From Paenibacillus plantarum (GTDB taxonomy: Bacteria > Bacillota > Bacilli > Paenibacillales > NBRC-103111), in the NCBI RefSeq assembly GCF_013141695.1, contig NZ_WHNY01000027.1, positions 1-64,000 of the forward strand: a stretch of DNA of 64,000 nt, in the 5' to 3' direction. This document shows positions 50,569-57,535 of the stretch, piece by piece. The notes beneath the pieces are model-generated. The model was not told where the DNA came from and did no database searches. It saw nothing but the letters and a program-made list of their open reading frames with translations. A program made the translations under genes and the position numbers. How positions within the stretch are numbered: the stretch's first letter is position 1; the number at the start of each line of letters is the position of its first letter.

Positions 50569-50646
50569 ATGGGTAAATGTGCATGCGGAAACACACAAAA
50601 CGGTGAGGGCAACTGCGACGGTTCACACGCTAAAAAAGACAAATAA
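50569..50646 (+). CDS. 25-residue CDGSH-type iron-sulfur-like microprotein
   Basis: The peptide MGKCACGNTQNGEGNCDGSH plus AKKDK is encoded behind a GGAGGAGG site 8 bases from ATG, a strong promoter and a terminator. The pattern C-x-C-x9-C-D-G-S-H matches the 2Fe-2S CDGSH (mitoNEET) motif apart from one extra residue between the second and third Cys. All three Cys and the His ligand are there, but the protein is far shorter than usual CDGSH domains (about 60-70). A Fur-like palindrome upstream suggests iron control. Too short to be listed by length-based gene finders. Confidence 0.75.
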   Translation: MGKCACGNTQNGEGNCDGSHAKKDK

Positions 50647-50672
50647 GGTTTGGCACACATAGAGGATTTACA

Positions 50673-50713
50673 TAAAGACTCCGACGAGGTTAGACTCGTT
50701 GGGGTCTTTTTTG
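50673..50713 (+). terminator. Rho-independent terminator of microprotein gene
   Basis: AAAGACTCCGACGAG pairs with CTCGTTGGGGTCTTT, with G-T wobbles, then a T tract. Confidence 0.88.
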
Positions 50714-51205
50714 TGCGTTTTTTAGGGGGAGGAAATTTTTGGGAGAGCAAGCTTCCCGCGGGTGCTGCACCGTATGCGAGTTGTAGCGGCTGAAGGGAAT
50801 TGGCGAGGTGAGGATGAGCGAGTGGGCTCCTCGTTTAACTGGAAAATCTACAGCTAATTTCACGTTCTGCAGGTAAAAATCATGATTAGATGGAAAAAGG
50901 GTAGTTAATTTTGACATATCCGCCATTTTCGCTGGAAACGAGTGGAATTACCTACATGTTATCCAGCTATTTCGTAAAATCGGGGGAACCGTGCTGATTT
51001 AACTGTACGTTTTCCATCTATCCTCGAGGGAGTTCAAATACTAGCTACTTGGACACCATCCCCCCTTGCAACTATCACTCGCACAAGCTAGCTAGGTTAT
51101 TGACGCATCATGTTGACTATTTAAAGGGAGGCTTATCAAAAATTGAAAATAGCCATGGGAACATGTACATTAGATTTAGATATGAATGGAATGGGAGTGG
51201 AACAC
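50714..51205. other. Gap with palindromic modules
   Basis: No gene seen beyond the palindromic cluster at 50835-51021 and the upstream region of the nitroreductase gene. Short frames here have no ribosome sites. Confidence 0.6.
50835..51021. repeat. Modular palindromic repeat cluster R5
   Basis: TTAACTGGA with TACAGCTAATT, a degenerate TTAGATGGA with GTAGTTAATT, TACCTACATG with TCCAGCTATT, and TTAACTGTACG with TCCATCTA. Half-sites are shared with the other clusters. Confidence 0.75.
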
Positions 51206-51793
51206 ATGGATGTGAAAGAAGCGATTCGCCAGCGGCGCAGTATTGGGAAACTCAAGCAGGATCCCATCGAGCACGCACTGATTGAAGAGATTTTGGAAGC
51301 TGCTGTCTGGGCACCGAATCACGCGAATACGGAACCTTGGCGGTTCTGGGTGATGTCGGGCGAGGGCAGAAAGCTGTTGGGACGAGGCTATGCCGAAGTC
51401 GCCATTGCGGAAGCGAAGTCAGGCGCAGATGCTGAGCTGTCTGAGGAAGAAGAAGAGCAGCTGCGCAGCAACAATGAGAAAAAAGCCTTGCGAGCTCCGC
51501 TCGTAATTGCAGTAGCCGTTTCACCGGCGGAGAAGCCAGTTGTACCCGTGATAGAGGAATATGCAGCTGTTCACTGCGCCGTACAGAATATGATGCTAGC
51601 CGCACACGCACTGGGCTTAGGCACCATCTGGCGGACTGGCGATCCGACGTATCATCCGAAAATGCAAGAGAACTTCGGTCTCTCAGGCAAAGAAGAGATG
51701 GTCGGCTTTATCTACATTGGTTATCCGGAAGTTATTCCAACGAAGGCAGCGCGTGTCCCTTTTGCCTTAAAAACGCAATGGGTAACGGAGTAA
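51206..51793 (+). CDS. Nitroreductase-family flavoprotein
   Basis: 195 residues, FMN-dependent NAD(P)H oxidoreductase of the YdjA-like short type. Motifs: IRQRRSIGKLKQDP with the FMN-phosphate Arg pair, AAVWAPNHANTEPWRFWVM, and LGLGTIWRTGDP. GGGAG is 8 bases before the ATG at 51206; upstream in-frame starts have no ribosome site. The stop codon lies in a palindrome that also contains the stop of the convergent kinase gene. Substrate unknown. Confidence 0.88.
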   Translation: MDVKEAIRQRRSIGKLKQDPIEHALIEEILEAAVWAPNHANTEPWRFWVMSGEGRKLLGRGYAEVAIAEAKSGADAELSEEEEEQLRSNNEKKALRAPLVIAVAVSPAEKPVVPVIEEYAAVHCAVQNMMLAAHALGLGTIWRTGDPTYHPKMQENFGLSGKEEMVGFIYIGYPEVIPTKAARVPFALKTQWVTE

Positions 51794-51801
51794 CTACTCC
51801 G
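51786..51801. terminator. Palindrome holding both stop codons of convergent genes
   Basis: CGGAGTA (51786-51792), AC, TACTCCG (51795-51801). The nitroreductase TAA (51791-51793) and the kinase TAG (minus, 51796-51794) sit in its centre with no base between genes. No T tract, so it may be a weak terminator only. Confidence 0.45.
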
Positions 51802-53149
51802 AAGCAGTACGCTTGTTGAAGGGAAGTGAAACTGTGAATACAGAGCCTTCCCCCAGCTGGCTGCTCACTTCGATGGTCCCTTCATGGGCCAAAATCAATT
51901 GTTTGGCGATAGCGAGACCAAGCCCCATACCGCCGCTATTACGGGCACGCGCTTCATCCATCCGGTAGAAACGCTCAAATAGGAAGGGCAGATGCGAAGC
52001 ATCGATGCCCATACCTGTATCGCGAACGGAGAAATGAAGGTGCTGGTCGCCTTGCCTTTCAATAAGGACTTCGACCTCACCACCCTCCGCATACCGAATG
52101 GCATTGGTCAGCAGGTTATAGAACACTTGGGTCATGCGATGAGAATCGACCCACAGCACGGTATTCTCAGCAGTACTATGAAGCGAGAGTTTCACATCTT
52201 TACGCTGTGCATCCGGCGCGAAATGGTCAACGACGCGCTCAAGAAGACGAAGCATATCAACAGGCTTCCGCTCTAGCGGAAGCTTTTTGGCTTCTGCCAG
52301 CGATAGCTGATGCAGGTCATCAACGAGCCGTGTTAAGCGTATGAGCTCATCCTGCAGCGGTAGTAACTCCTCTGGTGGAAGGGGCCGCGCCTCCTGCTGG
52401 AGTAGTTCAAGTTTACCGCTGATGATGGTCAGCGGTGTTCGCAGCTCATGTGCCACATCAGCGGCCATGTTCCGGCGCAAAGACTCTGCTTGCTCTAGCT
52501 GTGCAGACATCACATTAAAAGATTCAGCCACCTTGCCATACTCATCCTGACTAGTCACAGGCGCTTGAATGCCGTATTCTCCTTTGCCCAATCGATCCAG
52601 CACAGGAATGAGCGCCCGAAGAGGGGCTGTTAGCCGGTGAGCGAGCCAATAGATCAGGAACAGGGAAACTAGCACGAAGACGAAGGTCCCGATGATGAGG
52701 AGAAAACGGGTGGAGCTGAGAACGCCGATGCGCAACTGAGATATCACTTCAGCACCTGCATCATGATAAATCAGCGTACCAATCCGCCTTCCGCCCAACA
52801 TGAGGGTGCTTCGAATCCCGAATGTCTGAACTCTTTTGGAAGGAGTATCCCCACTCGTTAACACAACATGGGAATCGGCAGCCATCAGAATCACACTCAC
52901 ATCTTTTTCCCCCATCATCTTCGGAAGGTGAGCCGCCCAATAAGTTTCAATACCTGTCCAAGTGTCTCCGTTCGTTTGGTAGAACTGTTGGAGAGACTGG
53001 GAGATTTCCCCGATCTCATCCTGACGTGAGGCTTCAACCATCACCTGCAGCACATCCCGCATCAAGAACTGCGTGACCACCGCAAAGATGACGCCCATCC
53101 CCACAATAAAGGTAATCATCATGATAAATAGCTTACGCCGTACACTCAT
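51794..53149 (-). CDS. OmpR-type sensor histidine kinase
   Basis: 451 residues. Two membrane helices (about 8-28 and 146-168) bracket an extracellular sensor. HAMP follows, then HisKA with His in DVAHELRTPLT, and the ATPase domain (NLLTNAIRYA, DTGMGID, FERFYR, GMGLGLAIAKQL). Overlaps the regulator gene by 4 bases (ATGA), so they are cotranscribed and coupled. BaeS/WalK-like in layout; the signal is unknown. Confidence 0.9.
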   Translation of the reverse strand: MSVRRKLFIMMITFIVGMGVIFAVVTQFLMRDVLQVMVEASRQDEIGEISQSLQQFYQTNGDTWTGIETYWAAHLPKMMGEKDVSVILMAADSHVVLTSGDTPSKRVQTFGIRSTLMLGGRRIGTLIYHDAGAEVISQLRIGVLSSTRFLLIIGTFVFVLVSLFLIYWLAHRLTAPLRALIPVLDRLGKGEYGIQAPVTSQDEYGKVAESFNVMSAQLEQAESLRRNMAADVAHELRTPLTIISGKLELLQQEARPLPPEELLPLQDELIRLTRLVDDLHQLSLAEAKKLPLERKPVDMLRLLERVVDHFAPDAQRKDVKLSLHSTAENTVLWVDSHRMTQVFYNLLTNAIRYAEGGEVEVLIERQGDQHLHFSVRDTGMGIDASHLPFLFERFYRMDEARARNSGGMGLGLAIAKQLILAHEGTIEVSSQLGEGSVFTVSLPFNKRTASE

Positions 53150-53838
53150 AGCCGATCACCGAATCGATACCCAAACCCATATACCGTTTGCACAAAAAGA
53201 GGGGAAGAGGGATTGTCCTCTATTTTCTTTCTCAGATGACTAATGTGCGCATCTACTGTACGTTCATCATTTAGAAAATCATCCGCCAATGCGCTTTGCA
53301 GCAATTGTAGGCGACTGTATACGATCCCTGGTCTTGCGGCCAGAGTAAGGAGCAGCTTAAACTCCGTTGGTGTGAGTGAGATCTCTTGGCCCCGTTTACG
53401 TACTAAGCATTTCGCTTCATGAATCGCCAAATCGCCACGTTGAAGCTCTTCGACTTCGCCCTCTTCATGGACTGCGAGCCTTCTCAGCACCGAACGAATT
53501 CGCGCAGTTAGCTCACGCAAGGAAAAAGGTTTCGTTAAATAGTCATCGGCGCCGACCTCTAGCCCCACGATTTTGTCCGTTTCATCCGTTCTCGCTGTCA
53601 CCATGATAATTCCAATATGACTGGATCCGCTGCGCAAACGTCGACAAACCTCGATTCCACTCATTTCTGGCAGCATCCAATCTAGCACCACGAGTGCAGG
53701 TTTATGTTCATTGGCAAGTGCCAAAGCTTGCATTCCTGTTGTAGCTGTAACAATATGAAAGCCTTCCTGACGTAAGTAGGGCTCCATGAATTCAAGCACC
53801 TGCCGCTCATCATCGACGAGTAAAAGCGTGTGTGTCAT
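53146..53838 (-). CDS. OmpR-family response regulator
   Basis: 230 residues. Receiver with DD pocket (LVDDERQ), Asp in VLDWMLPEMSG, Thr in MVTART, Lys in LTKPFS. C-terminal winged helix with LTPTEFKLLLTLAARPGIVY and VDAHISHLRKKIE. GAGGA is 8 bases before the ATG at 53838. Partner of the kinase encoded next. Targets unknown; it is divergent from a DUF2269-like membrane protein gene and may control it. Confidence 0.9.
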   Translation of the reverse strand: MTHTLLLVDDERQVLEFMEPYLRQEGFHIVTATTGMQALALANEHKPALVVLDWMLPEMSGIEVCRRLRSGSSHIGIIMVTARTDETDKIVGLEVGADDYLTKPFSLRELTARIRSVLRRLAVHEEGEVEELQRGDLAIHEAKCLVRKRGQEISLTPTEFKLLLTLAARPGIVYSRLQLLQSALADDFLNDERTVDAHISHLRKKIEDNPSSPLFVQTVYGFGYRFGDRL

Positions 53839-53993
53839 GCGAATAATCCTCATTTCCGTAACGAAGTAAGCTTAGTATACCTTTACTCTACCTGCTTGTG
53901 GGGACATTCATCCAAATCGCAACGCATCTTCACAAGTTCGCAACATGATGCAGGTATAATGCTCCTTAGTTAACCACTTAGGGAGGATTATTG

Positions 53994-54503
53994 ATGAAAA
54001 AATTAAGTCCAGTCGGCATGAAATGGTTGAAAATTGTGCATATATCGCTTGTTGCCTTATTTTTTGGCGGCATTATGAGTTCCTTAGCTTTGAATATGGG
54101 CATCCGTCTTGCGACATATGAAGATACGTTAGCTACGTACAAAAAGATTATTGTTCTTAGCGACATGATTATCCGAACAGGGGCGGTGGGGACGCTGCTT
54201 GTAGGTTTTCTGTATGGCTTTCTAACGAGCTGGGGATTTTTCAAGCATCGGTGGGTCACTGTGAAATGGATTCTTTTTGTCGGACAGACCATCATTGGCA
54301 TATTCGTTGTGGATAAGTTGATGCTGGCCAATATGACACTCTTAGAGACAGAGAAAGCGCTGGCACTGACCAATCCGGAGTTTCTGCATAACCAGACGCT
54401 GCGTCAATATGCGATCTACTTCCAAGTCGCTGTCACGGTGTTCATACTTTGTATTTCGGTGTTCCGGCCTTGGAAAAAGAAGAGGCAGGCTGTTGCAAGC
54501 TAA
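53994..54503 (+). CDS. DUF2269-like membrane protein
   Basis: 169 residues, four membrane helices. The start (KWLKIVHISLVALFFGGIMS) and the later RTGAVGTLLVGFLYG fit DUF2269-type integral membrane proteins of unknown function, possibly haem-related because of the helical His pattern, though this is weak. GGGAGGA precedes the ATG by about 6 bases. It is divergent from the two-component system with about 155 bases between. Confidence 0.65.
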   Translation: MKKLSPVGMKWLKIVHISLVALFFGGIMSSLALNMGIRLATYEDTLATYKKIIVLSDMIIRTGAVGTLLVGFLYGFLTSWGFFKHRWVTVKWILFVGQTIIGIFVVDKLMLANMTLLETEKALALTNPEFLHNQTLRQYAIYFQVAVTVFILCISVFRPWKKKRQAVAS

Positions 54504-54540
54504 TGTAGCAACCGTCTGAAGGACAGTATGCTAGAGATAC

Positions 54541-54715
54541 GGAACGAGAGGACGCTATTTGTGGAAAAACAGATGTTTTCCTGAAGTTGCGGAACGAGGT
54601 TCTGCTATTTCACCACAAACATGCTTAATTAGCCGAAAAAGCTCACAATAAAGCCCTGACGTTCCTTAACTTTCGGAAAAGGACTCATTGTGATCAAATA
54701 GCGGAGCTACGTTCC
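54541..54715. repeat. GGAACG-N7-GCTATTT repeats
   Basis: Three 20-base units with the pattern GGAACG-N7-GCTATTT: 54541-54560 and 54591-54610 on the plus strand and 54696-54715 inverted. They can form large stem-loops. Not seen elsewhere in this window. Confidence 0.7.
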
Positions 54716-54734
54716 GTTAGATCCCCAGAATTAC

Positions 54735-54769
54735 AAAAAAAACTCGCCCCCCCACACGGGGAGCGAGTC
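54735..54769 (-). terminator. Rho-independent terminator of psuKG operon
   Basis: ACTCGC-CCCC and GGGG-GCGAGT pair with a bulge; on the minus strand a run of T follows. Confidence 0.85.
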
Positions 54770-54773
54770 TATT

Positions 54774-55682
54774 CTAGTTCTTCAGCGCAACCGCAATCCT
54801 TGCGGCGGTTTGCGCATTGTGATAAACGAGCGCGATGTTCGTCTCCAGGCTGCGCCCCTCCGTCAGCTGCTTAATCCGCGCTAGCAAGAACGGCGTGACC
54901 TTCTTCCCGGTCACGTTCTGCTCTTTGGCCTCATTCAGCGCCTGCTGGATGACGGCCTCGATTTCAGCATGGTCCATGGCGGATTCCGCCGGGACCGGGT
55001 TGGCGATGATGGCGCCGCCATTCAGGCCTAGCTCCCACTTCGTGCGGAGCATAGCGGCTACGTCAGCCGCCTCATCGAGGCGGAAGTCTACGCCATAGCC
55101 GCTTTCGCGGGCGTAGAAGGACGGGAACTCGCTCGTTTGGTAACCAACCACGGGCACGCCGTGGGTTTCCAAGTACTCGAGCGTGCGTCCAATGTCGAGG
55201 ATCGATTTCACGCCGGCGCAGACGACAGCGACGTTGGTCGCCGCCAGCTCCGTCAAATCAGCGGAGACGTCCATGGAGCTTTCTCCCTCGCGGTGGACAC
55301 CGCCAATGCCGCCGGTAGCGAATACTTCGATGCCAGCAAGGGCAGCGCCGATCATCGTCGCAGATACCGTGGTCGCACCGATTTTGCCAGAGGAGAGGAT
55401 GTACGGGAAGTCGCGGCGGCTTACTTTTTCCACATGGCCGTTCGTTGCAAAAGCTTCAAGCTCCTGCTCGTTTAAGCCAATCTTGATTTTACCATCCATA
55501 ATGCCGATTGTTGCCGGTACAGCACCGTTATCGCGGATAATTTGCTCCACTTTTTTAGCCATTTCAATATTTTGCGGGTAAGGCATGCCATGAGAAATAA
55601 TCGTCGTTTCCAATGCCACGATCGGTTTATTGTTCGCGAGAGCTTCCTTCACTTCATCGGTAAAAGTTAAATATGAGTTCAT
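54774..55682 (-). CDS. psuG: Pseudouridine-5'-phosphate glycosidase
   Basis: 302 residues. Splits pseudouridine 5'-phosphate into uracil and ribose 5-phosphate. Family motifs: [48 protein letters not shown] and [10 protein letters not shown], which hold the catalytic Lys and Asp residues. AAGGAG lies 9 bases before the ATG, inside the end of psuK, and the two genes are 4 bases apart, so they form one operon. Probably scavenges nucleosides from RNA breakdown. Confidence 0.93.
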   Translation of the reverse strand: MNSYLTFTDEVKEALANNKPIVALETTIISHGMPYPQNIEMAKKVEQIIRDNGAVPATIGIMDGKIKIGLNEQELEAFATNGHVEKVSRRDFPYILSSGKIGATTVSATMIGAALAGIEVFATGGIGGVHREGESSMDVSADLTELAATNVAVVCAGVKSILDIGRTLEYLETHGVPVVGYQTSEFPSFYARESGYGVDFRLDEAADVAAMLRTKWELGLNGGAIIANPVPAESAMDHAEIEAVIQQALNEAKEQNVTGKKVTPFLLARIKQLTEGRSLETNIALVYHNAQTAARIAVALKN

Positions 55683-55686
55683 GTGT

Positions 55687-56817
55687 TTAGTCTCCTTTAG
55701 TCATGGTGTTAATCGTAAGGTGTAAGCGTTCCTCGTTCAGTTCACTGGACGTGGATTGACTAGTTTGAAGCGTAATGTGCGCAGCTGCAAGGCCGAATTC
55801 ACAGGATTTCATAAACGAATGTTGATGGCTAACCCCATAGACAATACCCGCTAAGAAGGCATCACCTGCGCCTGTAACCTCAACCACCTGGGTTGGAATT
55901 GAAGGAAAGAAATGTTCGCCTTCTTCTCCAGAATAGTAGACCCCTCGGCTCCCGAGTGTAATGAAAACATGCTGTACGCCGCGGTCTCGAATCGTATTCG
56001 CAATTTTGCCATGATCAGGTTCTACATAGAACATATCAATAACGTCCTGATTCATGGATAGTGGTGTGTGGGTGAGTTGGATGGCCTCTTCTAAATTCGG
56101 GAAAATAGCCGTTACACCAGACAGATCGGTTGGAAGCTTCTTCGATTTCTCCGAGGAGACAGGATCAATGAAGAGGGGGATATTCTCCTCCTGACATCGA
56201 CGAATCAGCTCTTCCAAGGTATCGCTCGGTAGATTCGTATCTGCAATCACGAGCTTGGCAGCAGCAATATGGGACCATTTATCCCGAAGCATCGCGGGTG
56301 ACAATTTATCGTAGATGTCCATATTGGCAAAAGCGAGAAACATCTCCCCCGACGTATCGAGGAGTGCCGTGTAAGTTCCGGTATTCTCGCCATTCAATAC
56401 GATGGCTTGGCTGACATCGACGCCTCGGCGCCTCGTTTCCTCCAGCACCCATTGGCCTGCTTTGTCGTCTCCAACTACAGTGAGGAGCGACGTTTGACAA
56501 GCTAATCCGGCCAAAGCATCAGCAATGTTGCGAGCAACGCCGCCACAAGACTCGGTTACGGTTACAGGGTTAGAGGAAGCTAGGCGGATCGCATGCTTGC
56601 TAGTGGCTTTACTGTCGAGATTGGCTCCGCCGATGCAGAAAATCATATGTTCATCAGAGGTGACATACGCTCTGCCGCGAATCGTTCCCTTTTTGGTTAA
56701 AGAGGCTATATAACCAGCAACGGCAGAGCGGGAGATCCCGATGATACCGGCCATTTCATGCTGGGAAATGAATGGATTTTGACGGATAAGCGCTAGGATT
56801 TGCTGTTCACGATCCAT
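55687..56817 (-). CDS. psuK: Pseudouridine kinase (PfkB family) with N-terminal HTH
   Basis: 376 residues. Residues 1-55 are a winged helix-turn-helix ([20 protein letters not shown], then [13 protein letters not shown]); the rest is a PfkB sugar kinase with [12 protein letters not shown] and the catalytic [11 protein letters not shown]. It phosphorylates pseudouridine for psuG. The built-in DNA-binding domain suggests that the kinase is also a regulator, probably of its own operon; a palindrome is 70 bases upstream. AAGGAGGG is 9 bases before the ATG. Confidence 0.9.
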   Translation of the reverse strand: MDREQQILALIRQNPFISQHEMAGIIGISRSAVAGYIASLTKKGTIRGRAYVTSDEHMIFCIGGANLDSKATSKHAIRLASSNPVTVTESCGGVARNIADALAGLACQTSLLTVVGDDKAGQWVLEETRRRGVDVSQAIVLNGENTGTYTALLDTSGEMFLAFANMDIYDKLSPAMLRDKWSHIAAAKLVIADTNLPSDTLEELIRRCQEENIPLFIDPVSSEKSKKLPTDLSGVTAIFPNLEEAIQLTHTPLSMNQDVIDMFYVEPDHGKIANTIRDRGVQHVFITLGSRGVYYSGEEGEHFFPSIPTQVVEVTGAGDAFLAGIVYGVSHQHSFMKSCEFGLAAAHITLQTSQSTSSELNEERLHLTINTMTKGD

Positions 56818-56884
56818 GCAAAGCGTCCCTCCTTCGTCGTTCTCTCCTTATTTTAACGTACAGTAAAACAAAAGTCTATCATGT

Positions 56885-56900
56885 AAACAAATGTTTGTTT
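56885..56900. promoter_or_regulatory. Palindrome upstream of psuK
   Basis: AAACAAA (56885-56891), TG, TTTGTTT (56894-56900). Candidate site for the PsuK HTH domain, about 70 bases before its start. Confidence 0.5.
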
Positions 56901-56910
56901 TTCCATGCCG

Positions 56911-56945
56911 AAAAGCCCGTTCCCCATCAGGAACTAGGCTTCTTT
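56911..56945 (-). terminator. Terminator of LGLLGLLGLLG protein gene
   Basis: AAGCC-GTTCC and GGAAC-GGCTT arms pair with short bulges; on the minus strand T residues follow. It lies just after the stop at 56961. Confidence 0.65.
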
Positions 56946-56960
56946 CTTGGCCCAAACAAA

Positions 56961-57365
56961 CTATTTCGAATACGAAGAGTTGGAGCGTGAACCTAGTCCG
57001 AGCAAGCCGAGTAGGCCTAATAAACCGAGGTAGCTATACCAAGGTCTCGTTTTATTTTTTGGCGTAGCAGCGACGGATTGAGCTTGCAAGGTTGTAACGT
57101 TAAACGCTGTTGGCGGTGTAATCCCATAAGCAGCAGCGTAGCCATTCAAGTTGTTAGAGGGGAGTAACCTTGTTTCCGCCCCTGGCATACCAAAGGGATT
57201 GGTTTGATACATCGTGGCAGAGCCACTCTTTAGATGCTGCAGATTGTCGGTCTGTGACACCTGTGTATTGTGATCATGGGCATGCAGGCGATATTGATGT
57301 GCACCGAGCAGCAGCGAAAAAGTAAGAAAAGAGATCGAAGCTAATTTGACAGAGCGGGTAACCAT
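56961..57365 (-). CDS. Exported small protein with LGLLGLLGLLG C-terminal segment
   Basis: 134 residues. Signal peptide (about 1-22, ending near GAHQ), a low-complexity middle rich in Asn, Gln, Thr and Ala, then WYSYLGLLGLLGLLGLGSRS near the C terminus, ending SNSSYSK. A short Gly/Leu helix next to basic residues resembles the WGxxGxxG and MYXO-type CTERM signals used for surface sorting. No catalytic motif. TTGGAGG is 8 bases before the ATG at 57365. It is next to a large Ig-like surface protein gene in the same direction. Confidence 0.6.
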   Translation of the reverse strand: MVTRSVKLASISFLTFSLLLGAHQYRLHAHDHNTQVSQTDNLQHLKSGSATMYQTNPFGMPGAETRLLPSNNLNGYAAAYGITPPTAFNVTTLQAQSVAATPKNKTRPWYSYLGLLGLLGLLGLGSRSNSSYSK

Positions 57366-57486
57366 TATCCATGCCTCCAAGTATTTTGTAGATAGGGGTC
57401 ATTCCGTGTAGGTAAGCATATATTCCCCTGTGAATGAGAAGTTATGCATGGAGGAGTAGGCGTGACGTTGGATGCTTTAAAAAGCA

Positions 57487-57528
57487 AAAAAACCGTTACC
57501 CCTAGATAACTAGGAGCAACGGTTCTGA
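57487..57528 (-). terminator. Terminator of Ig-like protein gene
   Basis: AACCGTT and AACGGTT with inner CCTAG/CTAGG pairing; on the minus strand seven T residues follow. Confidence 0.85.
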
Positions 57529-57535
57529 GCATGGA

